Assembly (NCBI GenBank): GCA_031552355.1
Contig: JAVBMO010000079.1
Coordinates: 1-22,043 of the forward strand
Source: JAVBMO01 sp031552355
GTDB lineage: Bacteria > Bacteroidota > Bacteroidia > Bacteroidales > P3
Direction: 5' to 3'
DNA length: 22,043 bases
Shown piece after piece: positions 14,559-22,043 of the stretch. Under the pieces are notes generated by a model. It was not told where the DNA came from. It saw nothing but the letters and a program-made list of their open reading frames with translations, and made no database searches. Both the position numbers and the translations under genes were made by a program. The first letter of the stretch is position 1; each line of letters opens with the position of its first letter.

Positions 14559-15296
14559 ATGAACGACATACAAACCAATATTACCCATAATTTACAATGG
14601 ATTCACGATAGAATAGACAAAGCTTGTGCAGCTTCTGGGCGTGAAAAAAACTCAGTACGTTTGTTGATGGCTACCAAAACTGTTTTACCCGAAAATATCC
14701 GTATTGCCATTAACGCAGGAGAAACACTTGTGGGCGAAAACAAAGTACAAGAATTTGTACAAAAGACACCTTTATTGACAGATTTGGACTACGAGCGTCA
14801 TTTTATCGGACATCTGCAAACCAACAAAATCAAAGATATATTGAAATATGTTTCCTGCATCCAATCGATGGACAGATTCGATTTGGCCAAAAAGTTGGAA
14901 GAACGTTTGCAATTTGAAGGAAAATCTCTCAATATTTTTGTACAGGTAAATACTTCTTTCGAAGAAAGCAAATTCGGACTTTCTCCGGAAAATGCAGAAG
15001 CTTTTTTGAAAGAAATAAAACCTTTCGAAACGCTTAAAGTCAAAGGATTTATGACCATTGGCCTTTTTGATGCAGAAGCCGAAAAAGTACGGCCATCTTT
15101 CATCCGTCTGCGCGAAATCAGAGACAATGCCATTGACAAGGGACTTATTTCCGAAGACGCCACAGAATTATCAATGGGTATGAGTGGCGATCTGGAGGTA
15201 GCCATTGCCGAAGGCGCTACCATTGTCCGCGTGGGAACAGCCATTTTTGGACAACGTATCTATCCCGACAGTTTCTATTGGAACGAAACGAAGTAA
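14559..15296 (+). CDS. yggS: YggS-family pyridoxal-phosphate homeostasis protein
   Basis: Fold-type III PLP-binding protein without known catalysis, involved in vitamin B6 and amino-acid homeostasis. I choose ATG 14559 (MNDIQTNITHNLQWIHDRID, 245 aa). The longer frame from 14493 starts inside the 3' arm region of the tdh terminator and adds a non-conserved 22-residue stretch. PLP lysine K40 lies in LLMATKTV. GENKVQEFVQK, HFIGHLQTNKIK and the C-terminal LSMGMSGDLEVAIAEGATIVRVGTAIFGQR are family hallmarks, the last forming the phosphate-binding end of the barrel. It converges with prmC on the other strand, with a 40-bp gap that holds no clear terminator. No TAnnTTTG box was found before it. Confidence 0.94.
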   Translation: MNDIQTNITHNLQWIHDRIDKACAASGREKNSVRLLMATKTVLPENIRIAINAGETLVGENKVQEFVQKTPLLTDLDYERHFIGHLQTNKIKDILKYVSCIQSMDRFDLAKKLEERLQFEGKSLNIFVQVNTSFEESKFGLSPENAEAFLKEIKPFETLKVKGFMTIGLFDAEAEKVRPSFIRLREIRDNAIDKGLISEDATELSMGMSGDLEVAIAEGATIVRVGTAIFGQRIYPDSFYWNETK

Positions 15297-15336
15297 ATAT
15301 TTTCTGTACTATTCTTAAAAGGGTAATGATAGAAAT

Positions 15337-16203
15337 TTAATCTTTCCTCCAAACTTTTATAAAGCGGTCTTTCCCGTTTACGTCCTGATAAAGCTCTGCA
15401 CTGAATTCCATGGATTCGGAAAGGTTGAGCATAGCTTGCCCAAAACGTTCATTGATTTCGAAAAAGACAAAACCATTTTCTTCCAATGCTGTTTGTGCCG
15501 TTTTTAAAATAGCTCTGTAAAAACACAAAGGATCTTGGTCTTCGACAAACAAGGCTAAATGTGGTTCATAATCCAACACATTTTTCCTCATCATAACTTT
15601 TTCCGAAAGACAAACATAAGGTGGATTGCTTACTATTAAATCAAATTCACCGTTTAGTTCTTTTTCCGAAGAAAGCATCATATCCATTTCAAAAAAATCT
15701 ATATTCACCTGATTTTTAGCAGCATTCTGTTTCGCCAAAACCAAAGCTTCTTTTGAAACATCGCAAGCGCTGACTTTCGCTTCGGGAAAGTTTTTTGCCA
15801 AAGCAATGGCAATGGCGCCACTTCCGGTACCCATATCCAAAATCCGGATAGGGTTTTGACCTTTATCCTTCATTATCAACGCAATCAGTTCTTCGGTTTC
15901 CGGGCGTGGAATCAACACATTTTCATCTACCAGCAAATCCAGTCCGTAAAATTCCGTTTTGCCGGTAATGTATTGAAGCGGCCTATGATTTTTCAAATCC
16001 TTGATGGCAAAATAAACCTTTAGCAAATCGGATTCATTGATGGTGCTTTTGTGGTTTAAGGACAACTGCACCCTATCCCACCCCATAAAATGGCTGAACA
16101 CTTCGGCCATCAGGCTTTTGATTTCCTGTGGTTCGTAAACAGGCGCCAATTCCTGATTGGCAAAATCCAAAATATCAAAGACTTTATTTGATTTTACGCG
16201 CAT
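15337..16203 (-). CDS. prmC: Release-factor glutamine methyltransferase
   Basis: SAM-dependent enzyme that methylates the Gln of the GGQ motif in RF1 and RF2. The 288-aa protein has an N-terminal helical domain (1-80), then TGKTEFYGLDLLVDENVLIPRPETEELI (80-107), SAM motif I ILDMGTGSGAIAIALA (121-136), the acidic strand SACDVS (145-150), and catalytic NPPY at 193-196 inside DLIVSNPPYVCLS. Length and motifs match PrmC/HemK. It lies 8 bases downstream of gph on the minus strand and is presumably cotranscribed with it. It converges with yggS. Confidence 0.96.
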   Translation of the reverse strand: MRVKSNKVFDILDFANQELAPVYEPQEIKSLMAEVFSHFMGWDRVQLSLNHKSTINESDLLKVYFAIKDLKNHRPLQYITGKTEFYGLDLLVDENVLIPRPETEELIALIMKDKGQNPIRILDMGTGSGAIAIALAKNFPEAKVSACDVSKEALVLAKQNAAKNQVNIDFFEMDMMLSSEKELNGEFDLIVSNPPYVCLSEKVMMRKNVLDYEPHLALFVEDQDPLCFYRAILKTAQTALEENGFVFFEINERFGQAMLNLSESMEFSAELYQDVNGKDRFIKVWRKD

Positions 16204-16211
16204 AAGTTGTT

Positions 16212-16877
16212 TTATTTTATCAATTCCGTCAAATCCATAGGTTTATGGACAATATATTTGGCGCCGGCTTCCAAAAGTTCGGCTTCGGTTCTGTAGCCCC
16301 AAGTGGCGCCCACAGGAAAAAATCCGGCTGCTGTGGCAGTTTGCATATCGGTGTTGGTATCGCCTACATAGAGTATTTCCGAAAAAGGTACCGACATGCT
16401 TTGCCCAATAAAGACAGCCGATTCCGGCGAAGGTTTGGTCGGAAACCTGTCGCTTGCGCCCAAAACTACTTCAAAATTCCATTTCGAGAGCAAAACTTTA
16501 TAGATTTCCTGTGTCAAAACATCGGCTTTGTTCGAAAGTATCGACATTTTCAGGCCTTTTTGCGAAACAACATCCAAAAGTTCCGGAATCCCATCAAAGA
16601 GATGGGTTTTCCCCACCGGCACTTTGCGGTATTCCTTCAACATGGTTTCCGTGCAACGTTCCTGCATTTCGGGAGTTCTTTGGTTTTCGGGCAAACTCCT
16701 TTCCACCAATTTCCGGATACCGTTGCCTATAAAATATTTGTAGTCTTCCAAACTATGCGTAGGGAATCCGTATTCTTCAAGAGTTTTGTTCATTGCGCCG
16801 GCTATATCCGAAAGGCTATTAACCAAAGTTCCGTCCAAATCGAAAATAATGGCTTTGAATGTTTGTTTAAAAGGCAT
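16212..16877 (-). CDS. gph: HAD-family hydrolase, probable phosphoglycolate phosphatase
   Basis: HAD phosphatase of the Gph/PGP subfamily, which dephosphorylates 2-phosphoglycolate formed during DNA repair. From ATG 16877 (MPFKQTFKAIIFDLDGTLVNS) it is 221 aa. The nucleophile motif DLDGTLVNS, with two catalytic Asp, lies at about 13-21. The cap domain follows (GNGIRKLVERSLP). Motif II is SILSNKAD, then a Lys in PTKPSPESAVFIG, and motif IV GDTNTDMQTATAAG. An extension to a TTG at 16895 is rejected because that triplet lies within a perfect minus-strand -7 box (16893-16900), so it would be upstream of the transcript. The prmC start is 8 bases beyond its stop. Substrate specificity within Gph/PpaX/YihX-like HADs is inferred. 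Confidence 0.88.
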   Translation of the reverse strand: MPFKQTFKAIIFDLDGTLVNSLSDIAGAMNKTLEEYGFPTHSLEDYKYFIGNGIRKLVERSLPENQRTPEMQERCTETMLKEYRKVPVGKTHLFDGIPELLDVVSQKGLKMSILSNKADVLTQEIYKVLLSKWNFEVVLGASDRFPTKPSPESAVFIGQSMSVPFSEILYVGDTNTDMQTATAAGFFPVGATWGYRTEAELLEAGAKYIVHKPMDLTELIK

Positions 16878-16892
16878 TGCAAATAGTTTTTG

Positions 16893-16900
16893 CAAAGTTA
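16893..16900 (-). promoter_or_regulatory. Putative -7 box for gph-prmC
   Basis: On the minus strand this reads TAACTTTG, an exact TAnnTTTG match. It predicts initiation near 16887, about 10 bases before the gph ATG at 16877. No good -33 TTTG is seen. Confidence 0.5.
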
Positions 16901-16934
16901 TGTTTTTTTAGCCATTATTCCTGTCCGGATTTCG

Positions 16935-16942
16935 TATCTTTG
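16935..16942 (+). promoter_or_regulatory. Putative -7 box for recN operon
   Basis: TATCTTTG matches TAnnTTTG. Initiation near 16948 would give a leader of about 95 bases that contains the 7-bp repeats at 17007-17034. No clear -33 element is seen. Confidence 0.45.
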
Positions 16943-17006
16943 CAGTGGTTTCCGGTTAAATACCATTTAAGCTTATTGGATTGAGTTCTTAGGAAGTTTT
17001 TTGACA

Positions 17007-17034
17007 TTCTCGATTCTCAATTCTCAATTCTCAA
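17007..17034 (+). repeat. Four tandem 7-bp repeats (TTCTCRA) before recN
   Basis: TTCTCGA at 17007-17013 is followed by TTCTCAA three times (17014-17034), ending 7 bases before the recN ATG at 17042. Such short tandem units can expand or contract by replication slippage. The units are noncoding here, so any effect would be on leader length or structure. Confidence 0.85.
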
Positions 17035-17041
17035 TTAAATT

Positions 17042-18703
17042 ATGTTGCAACATTTAAGCATTGAAAATTATGCTTTGATTAAGGAGCTTCAAATTGATTT
17101 TTCGAAAGGTTTTTCGGTGATTACTGGCGAAACCGGAGCGGGAAAATCCATTATTTTGGGTGCTTTGGGGCTTATTTTGGGACAACGTGCCGATTCACAA
17201 AGTTTACTCGACAAGGAAACGAAATGTGTGATTGAAGGCGTTTTCGACATCAGCTCTTTAAATCTTTCTTCCTTTTTTGCAGAAAACGATTTGGACGAAG
17301 ACGCCAAATGTATCCTTCGAAGGGAAATTACTCCCAACGGGAAATCGCGGGCTTTTATCAACGATACTCCGGTTTCGCTTCTGCAAATGAAAACCTTAGG
17401 AGAAAGCTTGGTCGATATTCATTCCCAACACAAAACGCTTTCCCTTTCGGAATCGTCGTTTCAGTTAGATTTGCTGAATCTTTTTGCCAAAGCCCAAAAT
17501 ACTTTGCAAAACTATTCCCGAACTTTTGCAATTTATTGCGAAACGCAAAAACAATTGGAACAATTGCGGCAAGACGAACAGGAAAGCAAACGCAATCAGG
17601 ATTATTTTCAGTTTTTGTTCAACGAATTGCAAGAAGCGCAATTAGAAAACGACAATCAGGAAGCATTGGAATCCGAACTTTCGTTGCAAACACATGCCGA
17701 AACCATTAAAACCACGCTGCAACAAGTTAATGGTGTTTTGGACGGGAACGAAATCTGCGTTTTACAACAACTCAATTTTGTAAAATCGCAACTTCAGAAA
17801 ATCCAAAACCACCACAAAACTGTAGGCGAGTTAAACGAAAGGCTCAATTCCGCTTTCTTTGAACTGAAGGATATTGTTTCGGAACTGAATCATTTTGAAG
17901 AAGGCATTGAATTTTCACCCGAATTGCAGGAACAACTTTCGAAAAAACTGAATAAAATCTATCATCTGCAACAAAAACATCAGGTGAGCTCCCTTGAGGA
18001 TTTGTTGGCCATTGAGGCTGATTTGGAAAGCAAACTGCAAAATATTGCAGGTTTTGAAACACAAATTATAGCGAAGGAAAAGGAGTCGCAGGAATTGGAG
18101 AAACAACTGCTTGAACTTTCTTCCGAACTTACGGCTCAACGTAAAAAAGCAGCTTTGGAAATTGAAGGAAAAATAAAACCCGTGTTGTCGGCTTTGGGAA
18201 TGCCAAACGGTTTGCTGAAAATACGGATGGAGCCTCTCCCCCATTTTTCTTCCACCGGGAAAGACAAGATTTCGTTTCTTTTCAGCGCCAATTTAGGCAA
18301 TTCGCCGGACGAAATCATCAAAGTGGCTTCGGGCGGCGAATTGTCGCGTTTGATGCTGGCCATAAAATCTCTGATAACCGAAAATACTTTGTTGCCCACC
18401 ATTATTTTTGATGAAATAGACAGCGGTGTTTCCGGCGAAATTTCTTTGAAAGTGGCCGATATCATGTCCAAAATGTCGAAAAACATGCAAGTGATTGCCA
18501 TTACGCATTTGCCGCAAATTGCTGCCAAGGCTTCGTCGCACTTCAAAGTTTACAAGCAGGATATTGAACAAAAGACGGTTTCGTCGATCAAAAAACTTGC
18601 CGACGAAGAGCGTATCCGCGAAATTGCCACCATGCTTTCGTCCGAAAACCCCACAGAGGCTGCCTTGAAAACGGCCAAAGAATTAATGACCAACTCTTTG
18701 TAA
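17042..18703 (+). CDS. recN: DNA repair protein RecN
   Basis: SMC-like ATPase acting in recombinational repair of double-strand breaks. The 553-aa length equals the family norm (E. coli 553). Walker A GETGAGKS is at 29-36. DIHSQHKTLSLSESSFQLDLLN follows the N-terminal head. A Gln/Glu/Leu-rich coiled coil occupies roughly 155-380. The C-terminal head has the ABC signature ASGGELSR at about 429-436, Walker B TIIFDEIDSGVSG (D457, E458) and the switch-His strand VIAITHLPQ (H489). All nucleotide-binding elements are intact. The next gene starts 3 bases after the stop, so they form an operon. The leader carries four 7-bp repeats. Confidence 0.97.
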   Translation: MLQHLSIENYALIKELQIDFSKGFSVITGETGAGKSIILGALGLILGQRADSQSLLDKETKCVIEGVFDISSLNLSSFFAENDLDEDAKCILRREITPNGKSRAFINDTPVSLLQMKTLGESLVDIHSQHKTLSLSESSFQLDLLNLFAKAQNTLQNYSRTFAIYCETQKQLEQLRQDEQESKRNQDYFQFLFNELQEAQLENDNQEALESELSLQTHAETIKTTLQQVNGVLDGNEICVLQQLNFVKSQLQKIQNHHKTVGELNERLNSAFFELKDIVSELNHFEEGIEFSPELQEQLSKKLNKIYHLQQKHQVSSLEDLLAIEADLESKLQNIAGFETQIIAKEKESQELEKQLLELSSELTAQRKKAALEIEGKIKPVLSALGMPNGLLKIRMEPLPHFSSTGKDKISFLFSANLGNSPDEIIKVASGGELSRLMLAIKSLITENTLLPTIIFDEIDSGVSGEISLKVADIMSKMSKNMQVIAITHLPQIAAKASSHFKVYKQDIEQKTVSSIKKLADEERIREIATMLSSENPTEAALKTAKELMTNSL

Positions 18704-18706
18704 AGA

Positions 18707-19963
18707 ATGCAAAAATACGACCTTATTATTATTGGCGCCGGCGCAGCAGGAATGATGGCTGCCATTGTGGCTGCAAAAGAAAACAAATCCGTTTTGCTGA
18801 TTGAAAAAATGGATCAGGCAGGGCGAAAATTACGCATCACGGGAAAAGGGCGCTGCAACCTTACCAATATTGCACCGGTAAAGGATTTCCTCACTCATGT
18901 GGGAAGCAATTCGCAATTTCTGCAAAATGTATTTTCGGTTTTTTACACCAAAGAGCTCATGCAGTTTTTCGAAGACAAAGGCGTGAAATTAGTTACCGAA
19001 CGGGGCAACCGTGTTTTTCCGCAAAGCGGCAAAGCCCAGGATATTTTCATGGCCCTGATTACGACCATAGAAAAGTCTTCCATCAAAGTATTAAAAAACA
19101 GCACTGTTGACGAGATTTCGACAGAAAACAATGAAGTTACAGGCGTTAAACTAAAAAACAGCGCCCAATTTTGGGCAGATAATGTTTTACTGGCCACCGG
19201 CGGAAAATCTTATCCGCTGACAGGTTCCACCGGCGACGGCTATAAATTGGCTCAAAAGTTAGGACATACAGTTACTGATACCTTTCCTGCTTTGGCACCA
19301 TTGATTACAAAGGAAACTTTTCCTGAAAGCGCACAGGAATTTCTGCTAAAAAACGTAAAAATAACCGCATGGAATGCCAATCAAAAGAAAATCCACGAAG
19401 CTTTGGGCGAAATGCAATTTATGGAAAACAGCCTTAGTGGGGCGCTAATCCTTACCTTGAGCCGTAAAATTACACAAGCTTTGCACAATGGTGAAAGTAT
19501 TTCTGTTTCCATTGACTTTAAACCTGGTTTGGATGAACAAACCATTGATAAAAAGCTGATTAAGGAATTGGGCGAAAACGGCAAATTGCAATTCAAGGAA
19601 ATGCTGCCTATTTGGTTGCCGCGCCAATTGCACGAATTGGCCTTGGAAAACATCGACATTCCTGCTCGCAAAGTGGTTCACCAATTGAACGGGGAAGACC
19701 GCAAAAAGATTCGCCATTTCCTTAAAAACTTTACAGTGCAAATTACCGGAACGGCAGGATTTCCCGAAGCCATTGTTACCCAGGGCGGCGTGAGCCTGAA
19801 AGAAATAAATCCCAAAACCATGGAATCCAAACTGGTAAAAGGTTTGTATTTTGCCGGCGAAGTCATGGATTTGGACGCCGACACCGGCGGCTACAATCTT
19901 CAAATTGCTTTTTCGACAGGTTTTGTGGCCGGAAAAATGATAGACACTGTAAAAAACGGCTAA
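18707..19963 (+). CDS. BaiN/HI0933-family FAD-dependent oxidoreductase (YhiN-like)
   Basis: Flavoprotein of 418 aa of the HI0933/YhiN/BaiN family; physiological substrates of most members are unknown. The FAD dinucleotide motif GAGAAG is at 10-15, followed by the family signature QAGRKLRITGKGRCNLTN (37-54) and NRVFPQSGKAQDIF. The middle has TGGKSYPLTGSTGDGYKLAQKLGH. The C-terminal FAD-contact block is GLYFAGEVMDLDADTGGYNLQIAFSTGFVAG. Length is typical. It starts 3 bases after recN and is followed at 44 bases by a symporter, so translational coupling to recN is likely. Some clostridial homologues (BaiN) reduce bile-acid intermediates, but nothing here supports that substrate. Confidence 0.92.
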   Translation: MQKYDLIIIGAGAAGMMAAIVAAKENKSVLLIEKMDQAGRKLRITGKGRCNLTNIAPVKDFLTHVGSNSQFLQNVFSVFYTKELMQFFEDKGVKLVTERGNRVFPQSGKAQDIFMALITTIEKSSIKVLKNSTVDEISTENNEVTGVKLKNSAQFWADNVLLATGGKSYPLTGSTGDGYKLAQKLGHTVTDTFPALAPLITKETFPESAQEFLLKNVKITAWNANQKKIHEALGEMQFMENSLSGALILTLSRKITQALHNGESISVSIDFKPGLDEQTIDKKLIKELGENGKLQFKEMLPIWLPRQLHELALENIDIPARKVVHQLNGEDRKKIRHFLKNFTVQITGTAGFPEAIVTQGGVSLKEINPKTMESKLVKGLYFAGEVMDLDADTGGYNLQIAFSTGFVAGKMIDTVKNG

Positions 19964-20007
19964 CTTCAACATTCAATAGTGCAAATAAAGTTTAAAACAT
20001 ATATTCA

Positions 20008-21438
20008 ATGTCCCTTATTCTAATCAGCTTCATTCTTTATACGGCTCTGCTATTTCTTATCACGAATATTACCTCGCGGCGAGCCTCAAACGAAACCTAT
20101 TTCCGTGCCGACCGGAAATCACCCTGGCCTGTTGTGGCCTACGGAATGATTGGTGCATCCTTATCGGGAGTTACGTTTATGTCTGTTCCCGGAAATGTAT
20201 TGGCTCAAAATTTCTATTATATGCCCATGGTTTTCGGCTTTTTGGCCGGATATATGGTCATTGCGCTTGTCCTGATGCCTTTGTATTATAAAATGAACCT
20301 GACTTCCATATACACCTACCTAGAAAAACGTTTTGGGAACCATACCTACAAAACCGGAGCTGCATTTTTTATTTTGTCTCGCACATTAGGCGCCACTTTG
20401 CGAATGTTTTTGGTGGTAAGTGTTTTACATATCTTTATTCTACAAAACTTTGGCATTCCGTTTTGGATAGGCGGTTTGCTTTTTGTCATCCTTATTCTTT
20501 TATACACATTCAAAGGCGGCATAAAAACCATTGTGTGGACAGATATGCTGCAAACTACCTTTATGTTATTGGCTGTTGTGGTTTGCGTCGTTTGCATTGC
20601 CAAAGAAATGGATTGGAGTTTTAAGGAAATGGTCGGGCATGTGGCCAATAGCGGCTATGCCCGTATGTTTGACACGGAATGGCTTTCCAAAACCCATTAC
20701 CTGAAACAATTTCTGAGTGGAATGTTTGTCTGCATTGCCATGACAGGGCTCGACCAGGAAATGATGCAAAAAAACCTCAGCTGCAAAAGTTTGAAAGATG
20801 CACAGAAAAATATGTTTACCTTCAGTGGTATATTGGTGGTGGTAAATCTGCTGTTTTTATTATTGGGCGCCGTTTTGGTTTTATTTATTCAACAAAAAGG
20901 ATTGGTATTTGCCGATACAGACCGGATTTTTCCTACTGTTGCCTTTGAACATCTCGGGCCAATTGTTGGCTTAATATTTTTTATCGGACTTATTTCAGCT
21001 GCCTATCCAAGCGCCGACGGTGCATTAACCTCGCTTACCACATCTTTTTGCATAGACATGCTAGGCATGCAGAAAAAAGATTGGACTGAAGTTAAAAAAA
21101 GAAAGGTTCGTTATATAGTCCACTTTTCTTTTGCCGCTCTATTTTTACTGCTGATTATCTTTTACAACGTTGTCAAAAACGATGCAATTATCAATTTAGT
21201 GTATGCAGTGGCATCATACACCTACGGGCCTTTGCTCGGACTTTTCTTTTTCGGCATCTTGACCAAATATCAAGTAAAAGACAAAGCCACGCCATATATT
21301 GCCATCCTATCGCCAATCCTTTGTTTTGCTTTGGATTTCATCTTCCAACAGTGTTTCAATTTCGGATTCGGATTCACATTGCTTATCTTCAATGGCCTTT
21401 TTACCTTTGCGGGACTTTGGCTTTGCCGGAAAAAATAG
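20008..21438 (+). CDS. Sodium:solute symporter (SSS family)
   Basis: Inner-membrane Na+-coupled transporter of 476 aa with about 13 hydrophobic segments. The SSS hallmarks are GASLSGVTFMSVPGNVLAQNFYY (49-71) in the first core helices, FKGGIKTIVWTDMLQ (168-182), TGLDQEMMQKNLSCKS (246-261) and the Ser/Thr-rich helix ISAAYPSADGALTSLTTSF (329-347), where family members place the second Na+ site. The substrate cannot be predicted; sugars, amino acids, sialic acid and others are all possible. It lies 44 bases after the flavoprotein on the same strand without its own recognisable -7 box, so it may be the third gene of the recN unit. A long inverted repeat ends the unit. Confidence 0.92.
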   Translation: MSLILISFILYTALLFLITNITSRRASNETYFRADRKSPWPVVAYGMIGASLSGVTFMSVPGNVLAQNFYYMPMVFGFLAGYMVIALVLMPLYYKMNLTSIYTYLEKRFGNHTYKTGAAFFILSRTLGATLRMFLVVSVLHIFILQNFGIPFWIGGLLFVILILLYTFKGGIKTIVWTDMLQTTFMLLAVVVCVVCIAKEMDWSFKEMVGHVANSGYARMFDTEWLSKTHYLKQFLSGMFVCIAMTGLDQEMMQKNLSCKSLKDAQKNMFTFSGILVVVNLLFLLLGAVLVLFIQQKGLVFADTDRIFPTVAFEHLGPIVGLIFFIGLISAAYPSADGALTSLTTSFCIDMLGMQKKDWTEVKKRKVRYIVHFSFAALFLLLIIFYNVVKNDAIINLVYAVASYTYGPLLGLFFFGILTKYQVKDKATPYIAILSPILCFALDFIFQQCFNFGFGFTLLIFNGLFTFAGLWLCRKK

Positions 21439-21450
21439 GTTACATAAGTT

Positions 21451-21500
21451 AATAAGTTGACAAGGAAATAGGGAAAAACTTGTCAACTTATTTACTAAAT
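21451..21500 (+). terminator. Inverted repeat, probable terminator after the symporter
   Basis: A 14-bp perfect inverted repeat (21451-21464 with 21479-21492, AATAAGTTGACAAG and its complement) has a 14-base loop and starts 13 bases after the stop. The following sequence is AT-rich (TACTAAATTTATTTT) but is not a clean T-run, so termination is probable, not certain. Confidence 0.6.
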
Positions 21501-21636
21501 TTATTTTACATTTACTCTAATCGGCTCGCATATACTGTTGAACAACAAGTCGCCGTTAGGCTTAAACTGGATAATGCATAAGCCCTGTTTTTCACTTTAG
21601 TTCATCTGAAAGGTTTTAACTACAAGATTTTAATCG

Positions 21637-21644
21637 TATATTTG
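21637..21644 (+). promoter_or_regulatory. Putative -7 box for the VOC protein
   Basis: TATATTTG is an exact TAnnTTTG match. GTTTTAA near 21613-21619 is at -33 distance but is a poor TTTG. Initiation near 21650 leaves a leader of about 60 bases. Between the symporter hairpin and this box I see only a weak GGCTTA/TAAGCC hairpin (21559-21564 with 21579-21584). Confidence 0.5.
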
Positions 21645-21711
21645 TAGCAATTAAAATTTCGAATGCACGGTAAAGAATATTTCAAATAATAAATAATTAA
21701 AATAAACAACG

Positions 21712-22043
21712 ATGAAATTCAGCAATGTAAGATTATTAGTTAAAGACTACCCAAAATGTTTCAGATTTTATACCGAAAAATTGGGTTTAGAAGCTGCTTG
21801 GGGTGATGAAAAAGGGTGTTATGCCGCTTTTAAGGTAGCAGAGGGTATTGAAGGATTTGCTATATTTGTTTCTGACTTTATGGCGCCGGCAGTGGGTAAT
21901 GCGGATAAAACCCAACCTTCGGGATACCGCGAAAAATCATTGATAGCATTTGAAGTGGAAAATGTGGATGAAACCTATCAAACGCTTTTAGCAAAAGGCG
22001 TTGAATTTATTAACCAGCCGACAGACATGCCTGATTGGGGTAT
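21712..22043 (+). CDS. VOC/glyoxalase-fold protein (3' end cut by window)
   Basis: The frame opens at ATG 21712 (MKFSNVRLLVKDYPKCFRFY) and continues open for 110 codons to the window edge. The pattern strand, then LVKDYPKCFRFYTEKLGLEAAWG, then YAAFKV, then FAIFVSD, then a second repeat beginning SLIAFEVENVDETYQTLLAKGVEFI is the beta-alpha-beta-beta-beta module of the vicinal oxygen chelate superfamily (glyoxalase I, bleomycin-resistance and dioxygenase-like proteins). The specific activity cannot be told from this part. It has its own promoter-like box and stands apart from the symporter. Confidence 0.85.
   Translation, partial: MKFSNVRLLVKDYPKCFRFYTEKLGLEAAWGDEKGCYAAFKVAEGIEGFAIFVSDFMAPAVGNADKTQPSGYREKSLIAFEVENVDETYQTLLAKGVEFINQPTDMPDWG

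Noticed and set aside
15297..15336. Bidirectional terminator between yggS and prmC
   Set aside because: No stable inverted repeat is visible in this 40-bp convergent gap.
16245..16886. A 213-codon plus-strand frame opposite gph
   Set aside because: It is an antisense shadow; the minus strand encodes a clear HAD phosphatase with all motifs.
19445..19972. A 175-codon minus-strand frame opposite the flavoprotein
   Set aside because: It is an antisense shadow with no recognisable features; the plus-strand frame is a clear HI0933-family protein.

Overview
The window looks like chromosomal DNA of a Bacteroidota bacterium, most likely Bacteroidales. It is AT-rich. Most genes have no Shine-Dalgarno sequence. 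Many leaders carry the Bacteroidota -7 box TAnnTTTG (TATATTTG, TACTTTTG, TAACTTTG). The proteins are typical of the group: an archaeal/eukaryote-type ProRS, a FadL-like outer-membrane protein, an epimerase-type threonine dehydrogenase beside Kbl, and a DUF4143 ATPase. I see no rRNA, tRNA, CRISPR array or transposase.

Layout. 1-1466 (-) is proS, cut by the window start. A compact divergent promoter region (1467-1605) separates it from a secreted Tyr/Trp-rich and Ser/Arg/Gly-rich protein (1606-3006) and a FadL/OmpP1-type outer-membrane protein (3134-4561), followed by a strong terminator. RNase R (4680-6965) comes next. It is followed by a short array of about 40-bp tandem repeats (6972-7110), whose last copy supplies the start codon of an AAA ATPase with a DUF4143 domain (7103-8374). 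A small His-rich, probably outer-membrane barrel protein (8380-8880) is coupled to the ATPase. Then come glutamate-semialdehyde dehydrogenase pruA (8984-10618) with a terminator, an AraC/PchR-like regulator (11024-12013) with a perfectly phased 21-bp direct repeat just before its start codon, and the threonine-to-glycine pair kbl-tdh (12235-14450) with a terminator.

The right third holds yggS (14559-15296), convergent with the minus-strand pair gph-prmC (16877-15337), then divergent recN (17042-18703), a BaiN/HI0933-type flavoprotein (18707-19963) and a sodium:solute symporter (20008-21438). A 14-bp perfect inverted repeat follows. The last gene is a VOC/glyoxalase-fold protein (21712 to beyond the end).

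How the genes work together. Most of the window is housekeeping: translation (proS, prmC), RNA decay (rnr), DNA repair (recN), B6 homeostasis (yggS) and amino-acid catabolism (pruA, kbl, tdh). The accessory-looking parts are the repeat/ATPase/His-rich barrel block at about 6970-8880, the AraC regulator with its operator-like repeat, and the low-complexity secreted protein. No complete new defence or mobile system is evident. The most unusual structure is the repeat array whose units differ from each other exactly at the triplet used as the ATPase start codon.
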